Shown: positions 26,117-34,791, numbered from the stretch's first letter. The stretch: 35,876 bases of DNA from Oscillospiraceae bacterium (GCA_015063855.1 SVTI01000017.1:1-35876); one strand, 5' to 3'. The notes: a model not told the origin generated them from the letters alone. Translations and numbers: made by a program.

Positions 26117-26416
26117 ATGAAGATCAAAGAAATTCTCGGAAAGATCAGCGATGTGTTGAGAGTCATTTTCGGATACGGTATCGCAATTGCACTCTTCGCA
26201 GGAGGCTTGACCTTCTTCGGATATATTGCAGCTTTTATCATAGGCGGCGAGACAGCAACCGCTATCTGTCTCTTCATTTCCGGTAAAATCATCCCCGTTA
26301 TAATCTATATCTCCACGGTTATGGTTGCTCTCGGTATCATCTCCATGTACCTTAAGGGCGAGGTTGCTCTTACTTCAAACAAGAAAAAGAGTGCCAAGCA
26401 CCAGGGTGAAATGTAA
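26117..26416 (+). CDS. Small membrane protein, possible reduced partner of the TRAP-type permease
   Basis: A 99-residue protein with a strong RBS (AAGGAGGT), 12 bases after the permease stop, so in the same transcript. It has hydrophobic stretches at about 15-42 and 45-80, enough for two or three membrane helices, and a basic tail (SNKKKSAKHQGEM). DctQ proteins of TRAP systems are usually about 160 residues with four helices, so this would be a shortened one. It shows no clear DctQ motif. I infer a partner role from operon position only. A strong terminator follows. Confidence 0.7.
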   Translation: MKIKEILGKISDVLRVIFGYGIAIALFAGGLTFFGYIAAFIIGGETATAICLFISGKIIPVIIYISTVMVALGIISMYLKGEVALTSNKKKSAKHQGEM

Positions 26417-26438
26417 ATTTGTAAATATAATAAAAATG

Positions 26439-26478
26439 ATAAGACATCTTTTCATAAAGATGTCTTATTTACTTTTAC
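26439..26478 (+). terminator. Intrinsic terminator after the permease operon
   Basis: Perfect 13-bp stem ATAAGACATCTTT/AAAGATGTCTTAT (26439-26451 with 26456-26468) with a U-rich tail. Confidence 0.88.
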
Positions 26479-26499
26479 GGCTTCTTCATTGTTTGTTAA

Positions 26500-26528
26500 T
26501 TGACATTTTTTATGTTATGTGCTATATT
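26500..26528 (+). promoter_or_regulatory. Sigma-A promoter of the dlt-like acylation operon
   Basis: TTGACA (26500-26505), 17 bases, TATATT (26523-26528), followed by a 63-base leader to the ATG at 26592. Confidence 0.78.
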
Positions 26529-26591
26529 TAGAGATTAGTTACAGGTGTTTTTTCACCAAAATCTATTTTCAGTTATTAAGGAGATACAACA

Positions 26592-26822
26592 ATGGAAAAA
26601 TTATTAAGCATTCTTAAATCTATCAGAGACGACATCGATTTTGAAAACGAGACCAAGCTTATCGACGACGGCATTCTTGACAGCTTTGATATTGTTTCTA
26701 TCGTTGCTGAGCTCTGTGAGGAATACGACGTTACCATTACAGTTGATATGCTCGAGCCTGAAAACTTCAACAGCGCTGAGGCTATGCTCGCACTTGTTGA
26801 AAAGCTTTTGGACGAGGAATAA
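26592..26822 (+). CDS. Acyl carrier protein of the DltC type
   Basis: A 76-residue acidic four-helix carrier. The phosphopantetheine serine is S31 in DDGILDSFDIVSIV, matching the DSxxxV pattern of D-alanyl carrier proteins rather than the DSLDxVEL of fatty-acid ACPs. RBS AAGGAGAT stands before the ATG. It is the first gene of a four-gene operon with an MBOAT transferase, an SGNH-like protein and an adenylating ligase, so it probably carries the activated acyl group from the ligase to the membrane transferase. Needs a phosphopantetheinyl transferase from elsewhere. Confidence 0.9.
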   Translation: MEKLLSILKSIRDDIDFENETKLIDDGILDSFDIVSIVAELCEEYDVTITVDMLEPENFNSAEAMLALVEKLLDEE

Positions 26823-26872
26823 TATTCTGTCCTGACTTTCATTTACCGTAAAAACACATAAGTAAATTAATC

Positions 26873-28480
26873 ATGACATTAAATTCATTAAACTTTTTGG
26901 TTTTTTTGGGACTTGTAGTTATAGTCTACTACATAGTTCCAAAAAAATTTCAATGGGCAGTCCTTTTGGCGGCAAGCTACGGCTTCTACCTCTCAAGCGG
27001 ACTTGATCACGTTGTCTATATTCTGTTCACTACGTTGTTTACATATACCGCAGGACGATATATGCAGCGTCTGCGTAACAAGCAGAATCTGAAGATAGAC
27101 GCTTTAGGTGATCAGATAACGAAGGAAGAAAAGCGCGAGCTGAAAAAAGAGGTTGCAAAAAAGGTTCAGAAGGTTCAGATAATAACCGTTCTTGTGAACC
27201 TTCTTGTTTTAGCGGCTATTAAATGCCTTAACCTTGTTATCGGCGGACTTAACGATGCGTTCTCCTTCTTTAAATGGGATGCATCAATGCCCTTTATCAA
27301 CATCATCGTTCCCCTGGGCCTTTCCTACTACACCTTCAACTGTATCGGATACCTTATAGACCTTGGACGCGGAAAGCACGAGGCGGAGAGACATTTAGGC
27401 AAATTTGCTCTCTTTGTGTCCTTCTTCCCCTCCATCACACAGGGCCCCCTTTTCCGTTTCAACGACGTGGGTGTTCAGCTTCAGCAGCCCCACAAGCTTG
27501 ATTATAACAACATAAAATACGGCGCACAGCTTATTCTCTGGGGTTTCTTCAAGAAGCTCGTTATAGCAGACCGTATTGCTCCCGTTACAAGAACTATCTT
27601 CGCAGAGGGCTTTGATTATACAAACGGCTCTCAGATATTCTTCGGAGTCCTTATGTATTCCTTCCAGATATACGGTGACTTCTCGGGCGGTACTGACATA
27701 ACCCGTGGTGCGGCTCAGATGCTGGGAATTGATCTTCCCGTAAACTTCGAGCGTCCCTTCTTTGCCACCTCGATGGCGGACTTCTGGCGCAGATGGCATA
27801 TGTCGCTTGGTGCATGGATGAGAGAATTCGTATTCTTCCCAATCATGCTCTGCAAACCGGTCACCGCATTAAGCAAGCGTTTCCGTAAGACCTTTGGTAA
27901 CCACGCAGCAAAGATGGTTCCCTCGGTCGCAGCACCTATGGTGGTATTCTTCCTCATAGGAATATGGCACGGTGTAACGTGGCAATACGTTGTAAACGGT
28001 CTTTACAATGCGTTACTTATCTCCTCCACCGTTGCCCTTACCCCCTTCTATGCAAAGCTTGCAAAATGGCTTCGTATCAACACCGAGACCTTCAGCTGGC
28101 GTCTTTTCCAGATGCTTCGTACCTTTACGTTACTCTGTATTTCCCGTATAATCGTAAAAGCCCCCAACTTAGGTGAAGCCTTTAAAATGATAAAGACCAT
28201 GTTCACCTCTGTCGACCTGGAGTTTCTCTCGGGCATAGACGAACGTATATTTACATACGGAATGGATAAATTCGACTTCAATGTTCTGTTCGTTTCCATA
28301 ATAATATTGCTCGTTGTAGGAATACTTCAGGAAAGCGGTGTCAAGATCAGAGAATCGATATCAAAGCAGAATCTCGTTTTCCGTTGGGGTATTATATTTG
28401 TCCTCTTGGCAATAGTTATCATCTTTGGTGTTTACGGTCCCGAATTTGATTCAAGCGCATTCATCTACGGACGTTTCTAA
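26873..28480 (+). CDS. MBOAT-family membrane O-acyltransferase (DltB/AlgI-like)
   Basis: A 535-residue protein with about 11-13 membrane segments. MBOAT marks are PLGLSYYTFNCIGYLIDLGRG, YGDFSGGTDITRGAAQMLG, FWRRWHMSLGAWMREFVFFP (H309) and GIWHGVTW (H366), the last carrying the conserved active-site histidine. It passes an acyl group from the cytoplasmic carrier across the membrane to an extracellular polymer. Residues about 65-105 hold a charged cytoplasmic insert (KEEKRELKKEVAKKVQKVQ), longer than in typical DltB. The ribosome site before ATG 26873 is weak, so coupling to the carrier gene is possible. The acceptor could be teichoic acid, a capsule or another glycan. Confidence 0.93.
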   Translation: MTLNSLNFLVFLGLVVIVYYIVPKKFQWAVLLAASYGFYLSSGLDHVVYILFTTLFTYTAGRYMQRLRNKQNLKIDALGDQITKEEKRELKKEVAKKVQKVQIITVLVNLLVLAAIKCLNLVIGGLNDAFSFFKWDASMPFINIIVPLGLSYYTFNCIGYLIDLGRGKHEAERHLGKFALFVSFFPSITQGPLFRFNDVGVQLQQPHKLDYNNIKYGAQLILWGFFKKLVIADRIAPVTRTIFAEGFDYTNGSQIFFGVLMYSFQIYGDFSGGTDITRGAAQMLGIDLPVNFERPFFATSMADFWRRWHMSLGAWMREFVFFPIMLCKPVTALSKRFRKTFGNHAAKMVPSVAAPMVVFFLIGIWHGVTWQYVVNGLYNALLISSTVALTPFYAKLAKWLRINTETFSWRLFQMLRTFTLLCISRIIVKAPNLGEAFKMIKTMFTSVDLEFLSGIDERIFTYGMDKFDFNVLFVSIIILLVVGILQESGVKIRESISKQNLVFRWGIIFVLLAIVIIFGVYGPEFDSSAFIYGRF

Positions 28481-28498
28481 AGGTACAAGGAGAGAATT

Positions 28499-29584
28499 AT
28501 GACTAAAACGCAAATAATAAGAGCCGTAGCTTTTTTACTCGTAGCGGTTATGTTCATTGTACTTATGTGCGACCTGTTCGAATGCGAGAATACTACAAGC
28601 TACGACCAGAATATGTATACATACAGACATCTTAAAAAGGATACTGTTGATGCAGTCTTTCTCGGCACCAGCGGTGTTGACCGCTACTGGATAGGTCCCA
28701 AGGCTTATGAGGAATACGGAATATCTCTCTATCCCCTTTCCTTTGACGCCTTCCCCGCATGGCTGTATACCGATATTTTAGATGAAATAGAGGGCATGCA
28801 GGATACCAAGCTTGTATTGATCGACATCAGAGCATTCCTTCAGACCAATATAAAATCCGGAAGAGTTGAGATAAGAGCAAGAAGATATCTTGATTCCTTG
28901 CCCTTCTTTTCGGCAAGCCGTATCAAGGTCGCATTCAAGACCATGAAGATGCTTCATGAGATCGATCCCGAGAACTATTCCGAATTTGATCCGTCCTTCC
29001 TTCTTTCCTTTATCAAGTACCACAGCAGATGGAAGGAAAACATGTCTATAGAAAACAACCTCGGAAGCAAAACTCATCCCTACGGCGGTTACTTTATGTC
29101 CGACAGACGTGTAGTTAAGAGCGAAGAGCAGGAAAAGGTGGTATACCGTCCCGACGTTACAAAGGATCTTGATCCCATTTCCGAGGAAGCTCTCTACGAT
29201 CTTATAAGCTATGTCAAGGAAAAGGATATGAAGGTCCTCTTCGTTGATACTCCCCAGTTCCTTACCGAGAATGAAATGGCACGTGTCAACACCGTTTATC
29301 AGATCCTTGACAAGGAAGATATGGATTACGTACACTTCTACAAGGACAACAGCGATGAATTTGCAATAGACCTTGATTACACCACAGATTACTATGACGA
29401 AAGCCATGTAAATTACTACGGTGCTGAAAAGTTCACCGAAGCCTTGGCAACATATATCGATGAGAATTACGACCTTCCCGACAGCAGAAAGAATAAGACT
29501 GCCAAGGAATTCTGGGACGGTAAGTATGATAAGCTCAAGAGTAAAATTGCAGTTTATGAGGCTGAGAAAAAGAAAGAAGACTAA
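28499..29584 (+). CDS. Membrane-anchored SGNH-like protein partner of the MBOAT transferase (DltD/AlgJ role)
   Basis: A 361-residue protein with a single N-terminal membrane segment (about residues 7-25), the rest outside. The SGNH-type serine is S58 in VFLGTSGVDRYW, and an Asp-x-x-His pair (D300, H303 in YYDESHVNYYG) occurs near the C-terminus, followed by a helix as in SGNH hydrolases. DltD and AlgJ/AlgX play the matching part in other O-acylation systems, receiving the acyl group outside the cell and passing it to the glycan. It is 18 bases after the MBOAT gene (RBS AAGGAGAG). The C-terminal 30 residues are strongly charged. It is not clearly a DltD by sequence. Confidence 0.82.
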   Translation: MTKTQIIRAVAFLLVAVMFIVLMCDLFECENTTSYDQNMYTYRHLKKDTVDAVFLGTSGVDRYWIGPKAYEEYGISLYPLSFDAFPAWLYTDILDEIEGMQDTKLVLIDIRAFLQTNIKSGRVEIRARRYLDSLPFFSASRIKVAFKTMKMLHEIDPENYSEFDPSFLLSFIKYHSRWKENMSIENNLGSKTHPYGGYFMSDRRVVKSEEQEKVVYRPDVTKDLDPISEEALYDLISYVKEKDMKVLFVDTPQFLTENEMARVNTVYQILDKEDMDYVHFYKDNSDEFAIDLDYTTDYYDESHVNYYGAEKFTEALATYIDENYDLPDSRKNKTAKEFWDGKYDKLKSKIAVYEAEKKKED

Positions 29585-29618
29585 ATTACCGTTAATATAA
29601 CGGCAACGGAGGTAAAAT

Positions 29619-31103
29619 ATGCTTAACTCCATAGCACTTATAATTCAGAATGTAGCAAAAGAAGCTCCCGATAAGACCGCGGTAATCGTCGGTGAGGAGC
29701 GTTGCACCTACGGACGTCTTGCAGAAATGAACCGCAAGGCAGCCCGTTATCTAAGCGATAAGGGTATCAAGGAGGGTGACAGAATAGTAGTTGAGGCTGA
29801 CCACATACTTTCCTACGTATACGTATGGTACGGTATACAGCTCCTCGGTGCTACCTTTGTACCCGTTGAAAAGAACACCCCCAGCATGCGTGTAGCCGAG
29901 ATCGCATCAGAGCTTAACGCGAGCAAAATGATAACTCTGAGTGCCCGTGAGGATCTTTGTGAGGCATGGTCTCTTGACAGCATGATCACACAGATCGAGG
30001 CACTTGACGATGACTTTGAGCCTATAGCTCCCAAGGATGACAGTCTCTCCGAGATCCTCTTCACTACAGGTACTACAGGCAAGTCAAAGGGTGTAATGGT
30101 ATCCTACGGAAACCAGATCAACATTGCTCTTGCAGGTATCGAAACAACAAACATTCAGCCCGATAATGTCTGGCTTATCCCCACCCCCATGAACCACGCG
30201 GCAGGTCTTCGTAAGGTTCATATCGCAATGGCTGTAGGAAGCACCGTCGTTCTTCTTGAGGGCTTCCGTAACTTCAAGCAGTACTTTAAGACCATCCGCG
30301 ATAATAACGTTACTTCCCTTTATCTTCCCCCCTCTGCAATCCACCTTCTCTTAGCGGTGGCATCCAAGGATCTGGAGCAGTTGGCGGGACAGTTAAGATT
30401 TATCTATTCCAGCTCTACCGCTTATCCCGAGACAGATAAGGAAAAGATGCGTAAGCTCTTACCCAACGTATATATGTATAACTGCTTCGGCTGCTCCGAG
30501 GCGGGAGTTGTATGTACCGATGAGTTCTGTGTTTCGGGCGGTTCAAAGTACAGCGGAAGCGTTGGTATCCCCAATTCCTACAGCGAAATAGTTATTCTCG
30601 ACGAGGACGGAAACGAGATCAAGGATTCCTCTCCCGAGAAGACAGGTCTCTGCGCTATCCGCAGTAAGTCTGTAATGCAGGGTTACTGGAACGAGCCCGA
30701 GCAGACCGCAAAGGCTATCAAGAACGGAATGCTCGTTATGAGTGATATCTGCTATTTTGCGGAAAACGGCGAGCTTATTCTTGTCGGCAGAAGCAACGAT
30801 ACCATAAACTTAGGCGGTCTCAAGGTTGCTCCCTTAGAGGTCGAGGAGGTAGTCATGAGAGTCGACTGTGTTGACGAATGTCTGCTTATCCCCGTTATCA
30901 AGGGCCAAAGTGCAAATGCACTTAAGCTCCTCGTAGTTGTAAAGGAAGGCTGCGAGCTTGACGAAAAGGCTATCCGTGAAACCATCGCGCAAAAGCTTGA
31001 GCCTTATAAGATGCCCAAGCAGATCGTCGCTATAGACGAGATCATCAAGACCTTTAACGGTAAGACAGACCGTAAGCAGATGATTGCTAAATATAATGCA
31101 TAA
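29619..31103 (+). CDS. Adenylate-forming acyl ligase (AMP-binding), DltA-like role
   Basis: A 494-residue ANL-superfamily enzyme. The phosphate-binding loop is TTGTTGKSKG (149-158); further marks are YNCFGCSEAG (A5-like), the TGLCAIRSKSVMQGYW region, the hinge around LVGRSNDTINLGGLKV and the C-terminal lysine in TFNGKTDRK. It activates a carboxylic acid as acyl-AMP and loads a thiol, here most simply the carrier protein encoded first in the operon. In standard dlt operons the ligase gene comes first and activates D-alanine; here it is last, and I cannot identify a DltA substrate pocket, so the acid may be something else. RBS ACGGAGGT before ATG. Confidence 0.9.
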   Translation: MLNSIALIIQNVAKEAPDKTAVIVGEERCTYGRLAEMNRKAARYLSDKGIKEGDRIVVEADHILSYVYVWYGIQLLGATFVPVEKNTPSMRVAEIASELNASKMITLSAREDLCEAWSLDSMITQIEALDDDFEPIAPKDDSLSEILFTTGTTGKSKGVMVSYGNQINIALAGIETTNIQPDNVWLIPTPMNHAAGLRKVHIAMAVGSTVVLLEGFRNFKQYFKTIRDNNVTSLYLPPSAIHLLLAVASKDLEQLAGQLRFIYSSSTAYPETDKEKMRKLLPNVYMYNCFGCSEAGVVCTDEFCVSGGSKYSGSVGIPNSYSEIVILDEDGNEIKDSSPEKTGLCAIRSKSVMQGYWNEPEQTAKAIKNGMLVMSDICYFAENGELILVGRSNDTINLGGLKVAPLEVEEVVMRVDCVDECLLIPVIKGQSANALKLLVVVKEGCELDEKAIRETIAQKLEPYKMPKQIVAIDEIIKTFNGKTDRKQMIAKYNA

Positions 31104-31116
31104 CATTACAAAGCAA

Positions 31117-31160
31117 AGCACCATTATACCGTAAAAAGTATAATGGTGCTAAAATTTTCT
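31117..31160 (+). terminator. Terminator between the acylation operon and the SLH gene
   Basis: Perfect 13-bp stem AGCACCATTATAC/GTATAATGGTGCT (31117-31129 with 31138-31150) with T-rich flanks. It stands between two converging transcripts. Confidence 0.85.
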
Positions 31161-31165
31161 CTTTA

Positions 31166-33376
31166 TTAAATACCGTCATAAGCCATAAATATCTTTGCCG
31201 CCTGCGCTCTCGTTACCGTCATTTTCGGAGAAAGCGTAGGTATTTTTGTGTCGGTTGAGCTTAAAATACCCTTGACCACAGCCCAGTTAACAGAGTCACT
31301 TGCCCAGGAGGATATCTTACCCCAATCGTGATAGGAATATATCTTCTGGGGATATATCGACATATCGAGAGAATATCGGTGCAGTAATACCGCTAACTCC
31401 TCACGGGTAATGGCTCTGCCGACACCGAAATCATTATTTCCCACTCCGTTTACGTAGCCGCCTTTATAAGCCCAGCTGACCGCAGGAGCGTACCAGCTTC
31501 CCGACTTTACGTCGTTAAAGGGAGAATCGGTATAATAGGAAAGCTTTACACCGTCTATGCGGGCAAGAATGACCACAAGCTGCTCACGGGTAAGGGTGCT
31601 GTCAGGCATGAAAAGTCCTTTATCCGTTCCCGAAATATAACCCTTTTCATAACAGTAACGGACTCCTTCATAGTACCAGCCCGTACCTTTAACGTCGGGA
31701 AAACCCTTATAGCTCAGATTATGCCCGGAAATATTTACGGTAAGCTCATAATAGATTTCACCATAGCTTACCCTCACACTACACAAGCCTGTCTTTATCG
31801 GAGTTATATGGCCGTCTGTATATATTTTAATTGCAGTACCGTCATATTCGATATTAAGTAACCCACACTGATTGCCTAAAATATAATCGAGCGTTCCGTC
31901 ATTATAGTAAAGTACACTCTTTATCTGCAGTTCATCGCTACCGCAGCGATCGGTAATATAAAATTCGCTCCCTCCCGCAGGTAAAAGTGCCTTTATATCG
32001 GCCATATTCGATATATCGTATATAAACACGTAAACGTAGGTTATATGACCGCGAAGCTCAATTGTGATCATTGTATCTCCCGCACCGACAACCTCAAACT
32101 CCATCGAGCTTCCGATACGCTTGATGACACTCTCGTCATAGCCGTACATCATCACCTCATCGCCAAAGGATGAGATGCTTTTCCACTTATCGCGAAAGGC
32201 AGTACAGTAATTGACGGTAAGCTTTATTTTTGCACTCTGAGAGGAGGCTCGGATAACGCATTTGGTCTGCGGACTGATGGCGGTAATATCAAGAGATGAC
32301 GGATCCCTTGTATCCCTTGCAAAGGAGGTTATGGCTCTTGAAGCTGTATATTGCTCAGATCGGTCTATGCGATCGGATATGCTTATATCTATAGGCAACA
32401 CTCTTGTATTCCAAACACCCCAACCCTTACCGTAGGCATAAGAAACAAAACATCTCATGCCCTCTGTGATATGACCTCTCCCGTCTCCCGAAAGACCGGG
32501 ATTATGACAGTAAGCAAAAACGTCCTTTTTACAGATATCGCTCATCCTGAAGCGCAGACCGTCATTCGATTCATAGAAAACAAGATAGCTGTTGTCTGTC
32601 ATTCTTTCATCGCTTGCAACGGCTATGAATTTTTCAAATTTCTCCACGTATTTAACGTCGATAGCATCCGAGGTAGTATTCTCAAGCACGTATCCTCGAA
32701 ATTCAAGGCTCTGCGGCCAGTTTTCGTCATTGGCATCTGCTGTGACAAGGGCTGTAGAATGTCCCTTTGAGCCGTTTTCGGTATAATAGAGATATAGTAT
32801 GCCACCTACCTCGGTCATACTTGCCTCTCCTATCCCCCAGAATGATGAATCCTCCGAAAAGGCGATCAAAGGCTTGGGTGAATATCCTCCCCAACCCTTA
32901 CCGTTCCACTTTTCATAGGGTCCGTCGGGATTTTGGCTGCGGGCAACGAAGAGAGAATTGTCGGTCTGATCGTAATTCATGGTAGAGGTATAGGTAAGAT
33001 AATAATATCCGTTAAGATATATTACCCCGGGATCACAGCACGAATAGTGATCAAAGCCGTTTGGGGTAGGCTGAAGCACGCATTTTTCCTCACTCCAGCT
33101 TTCACCGTCAAAATGCTTGTACATTATCCAATCCCATTGCTCGATGCTGCTGCCGCTTGCGGCAAACCATGCATCGATACTTCCGTCCCCGTTGACTATA
33201 TAGGAGGGTCCGTATCGGTAGCCTGCGCTGACAGACTGCGGTACGGTATAAATATCGTATTCACCGTTTCTGTTTGTGCTTACGTTAATAAAATCAGATT
33301 TACCTGCACTTATACCGAGGGCTGTAAATAAAAGCAGGCATATAAAGATCGATATAAACAATCCTGTTCTTTTCAT
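31166..33376 (-). CDS. Secreted five-bladed propeller (GH43-like) protein with three C-terminal SLH domains
   Basis: A 736-residue protein. Signal peptide at residues 1-25 (LFISIFICLLLFTALGISAG). Residues about 30-330 look like a GH43/GH62-type propeller: GPSYIVNGDGSIDAWFAASG, CCDPGVIYLNGYYYLTYTST, WGIGEASMTEVGGILYLYYT, each blade with strand pairs and aromatic residues. A full set of GH43 acids cannot be confirmed, so it may be a carbohydrate-binding rather than hydrolysing form. A middle region (about 350-545) has Ig-like beta patterns. Residues 559-736 are three SLH repeats (FPDVKGTGWYYEGVRYCYEK; FNDVKSGSWYAPAVSWAYKGG; a third weaker one ending MTVTRAQAAKIFMAY), which fasten proteins to secondary cell-wall polymer. 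RBS AAAAGGAC before ATG. Confidence 0.83.
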   Translation of the reverse strand: MKRTGLFISIFICLLLFTALGISAGKSDFINVSTNRNGEYDIYTVPQSVSAGYRYGPSYIVNGDGSIDAWFAASGSSIEQWDWIMYKHFDGESWSEEKCVLQPTPNGFDHYSCCDPGVIYLNGYYYLTYTSTMNYDQTDNSLFVARSQNPDGPYEKWNGKGWGGYSPKPLIAFSEDSSFWGIGEASMTEVGGILYLYYTENGSKGHSTALVTADANDENWPQSLEFRGYVLENTTSDAIDVKYVEKFEKFIAVASDERMTDNSYLVFYESNDGLRFRMSDICKKDVFAYCHNPGLSGDGRGHITEGMRCFVSYAYGKGWGVWNTRVLPIDISISDRIDRSEQYTASRAITSFARDTRDPSSLDITAISPQTKCVIRASSQSAKIKLTVNYCTAFRDKWKSISSFGDEVMMYGYDESVIKRIGSSMEFEVVGAGDTMITIELRGHITYVYVFIYDISNMADIKALLPAGGSEFYITDRCGSDELQIKSVLYYNDGTLDYILGNQCGLLNIEYDGTAIKIYTDGHITPIKTGLCSVRVSYGEIYYELTVNISGHNLSYKGFPDVKGTGWYYEGVRYCYEKGYISGTDKGLFMPDSTLTREQLVVILARIDGVKLSYYTDSPFNDVKSGSWYAPAVSWAYKGGYVNGVGNNDFGVGRAITREELAVLLHRYSLDMSIYPQKIYSYHDWGKISSWASDSVNWAVVKGILSSTDTKIPTLSPKMTVTRAQAAKIFMAYDGI

Positions 33377-33397
33377 TTTATGTTATTGTCCTTTTAT

Positions 33398-33495
33398 AAT
33401 GTATAGGAAATTGCTCCGCTTCGGGTGTCAAAGAAACAAGCTTACAGTCGGTTCAAAACCGATTATCATTGCGGGTCGGTAGCCGCTTTTATAAG
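33398..33495 (+). repeat. Dispersed modular repeat, copy R6
   Basis: Head AATGTATAGGAAATTGC, then GCTTCGGGTG, a variable middle holding its own small inverted repeat (GTCGGTT/AACCGA), ATTATCATTGCGGGTCGG and a final imperfect hairpin with TTTT. The head lies just upstream of the SLH gene and the tail runs into the 3' end of the LysR gene. Confidence 0.82.
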
Positions 33496-34350
33496 ATTCA
33501 GAAGCTCGGAGGCAGGAAGATGAAGAGAATGCCCCTTCTTTCTTATAAGAACTATCTCTCTCGGCGGTATCGGCTCGCTAAGCTCTATAATACGTACGTC
33601 TCTCTCATTCTCAAGAAATTTTTCAGGTACAAATCCCACACCCAAGCCGTGTTTGACAAGAGGTAATATCTGGTCCGCTGTTGCCGCCTCGATATCGGGA
33701 GAAAAATTAATACCGTACTTCAAAAATTCCTCAATATAAAAATCGTAGGTTGCACTTCCCGCACCAAGTGAGATTATCGGATTATCGGCAAGTTCTGAGA
33801 GAGTTATACCATCGGGAACGTCAAACTCCATACTACATACCGCAACCTCACGAAGCTCACAGAGCTTTGTTGAGAGCAGCTTTGAATTGCTTTCCGCAGG
33901 AGTTGTAACCACAGCCATATCTATAAGTCTGTTATCGGTCATTTTAAGAGCCTGGGGAGTGGAAACGTTGACTATCTTTATACGTACACCGGGATATAAC
34001 TCATGATAGCGCTTAAGTATGGGAAGAAGATAACAGCGCAGGGCTATTTCGGTAACACCTACAGAGACAATACCGTTTTCCATGCTGTGCTTGGCGCTGA
34101 GCGACTCCTCGCCCGCCTGAATATGCTCAAAGGCTACAGAGACATGCTCGTATAGCTCTCTTGCATCATCGGTAAGCCGTACTCCCTTGCCGGTTCGTTC
34201 AAACAGGGTACATCCAAGTTGAGCCTCAAGGCTTTTTATGGCTCTGGTCAGATTAGGCTGATTGGCATACATCACCTCAGCCGCACGGGTAAAGCTCTTG
34301 TATTTGGCAACATTATAAAAAATTCTGTAGTGATCGTAGCTGATATTCAT
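33466..34350 (-). CDS. LysR-family transcriptional regulator; C-terminus supplied by a repeat
   Basis: A 294-residue protein from ATG 34350. Earlier in-frame ATGs at 34389 and 34362 were rejected because GGAG stands 7 bases before 34350 and MNISYDHYRIFYNVAKYKSF is the family's usual N-terminus. The helix-turn-helix reads SFTRAAEVMYANQPNLTRAI then KSLEAQLGCTLFERTG. The effector domain follows (SVGVTEIALRCYLLPIL; VDMAVVTTPAES-like). The last residues KAATDPQ and the stop are encoded by the tail of repeat R6, so the natural end of the gene was replaced or slightly changed. Divergent from the small PQ-loop-like gene. Confidence 0.9.
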   Translation of the reverse strand: MNISYDHYRIFYNVAKYKSFTRAAEVMYANQPNLTRAIKSLEAQLGCTLFERTGKGVRLTDDARELYEHVSVAFEHIQAGEESLSAKHSMENGIVSVGVTEIALRCYLLPILKRYHELYPGVRIKIVNVSTPQALKMTDNRLIDMAVVTTPAESNSKLLSTKLCELREVAVCSMEFDVPDGITLSELADNPIISLGAGSATYDFYIEEFLKYGINFSPDIEAATADQILPLVKHGLGVGFVPEKFLENERDVRIIELSEPIPPREIVLIRKKGHSLHLPASELLNLIKAATDPQ

Positions 34351-34360
34351 AACTAACTCC

Positions 34361-34375
34361 ATATCAAAATGATAT
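34361..34375. promoter_or_regulatory. Palindromic LysR-type box overlapping the LysR leader
   Basis: ATATCA-AAA-TGATAT is a perfect inverted repeat of T-N11-A form, the usual LysR recognition pattern. It lies 11 bases before the LysR start codon and 22 bases before the -35 of the opposite promoter, fitting autorepression and control of the divergent gene. Confidence 0.6.
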
Positions 34376-34397
34376 ATCAAATATGCCAACTATACAT

Positions 34398-34426
34398 TTT
34401 ACATATAGCTCAAAATGTATTATAAT
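34398..34426 (+). promoter_or_regulatory. Sigma-A promoter of the small PQ-loop-like gene
   Basis: TTTACA (34398-34403), 17 bases, TATAAT (34421-34426), 45 bases before ATG 34471. Confidence 0.72.
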
Positions 34427-34470
34427 ACTAACAGTCAAATATGTCAATACGGAAAGGAAATCTGATCGAA

Positions 34471-34791
34471 ATGGAAATCTCACTTATCACAGAATTGTTG
34501 GAAGCCTTCACCATACTTTGCTTCGGGCTGTCCTGGCCTATATCGATACGAAAATCACTTATCTCAAAAACCGCTAAAGGAAAAAGCCTTTTCTTTGAAA
34601 TATTCCTGCTTGTGGGATACGCCTTCGGTATTATCCGTAAGGTCATGCAGATATCACTGCTCGGCGCAGGCGGCGGAATATTCTATCTGAGCTTTTTCTT
34701 CTACGTGCTTAATTTCATAGAGATCTCTATAGATGTGGCATTATACTTCCGTAACTGTAAATATGACAAATTAACCTTACCAACCACCTAA
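34471..34791 (+). CDS. Small membrane protein, PQ-loop (SemiSWEET)-like
   Basis: A 106-residue protein from ATG 34471, which has GGAAAGGA about 11 bases upstream; an ATG at 34441 would overlap that site. Three hydrophobic segments are seen. The stretch CFGLSWPISIRKSLISKTAKG followed by KSLFFEIFLLVGYAFGI resembles the proline-centred first helix and loop of PQ-loop transporters, which as dimers form sugar or amino-acid pores. The usual PQ pair is replaced by WP. It is divergent from a LysR gene that probably regulates it. Function remains uncertain. Confidence 0.65.
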   Translation: MEISLITELLEAFTILCFGLSWPISIRKSLISKTAKGKSLFFEIFLLVGYAFGIIRKVMQISLLGAGGGIFYLSFFFYVLNFIEISIDVALYFRNCKYDKLTLPTT

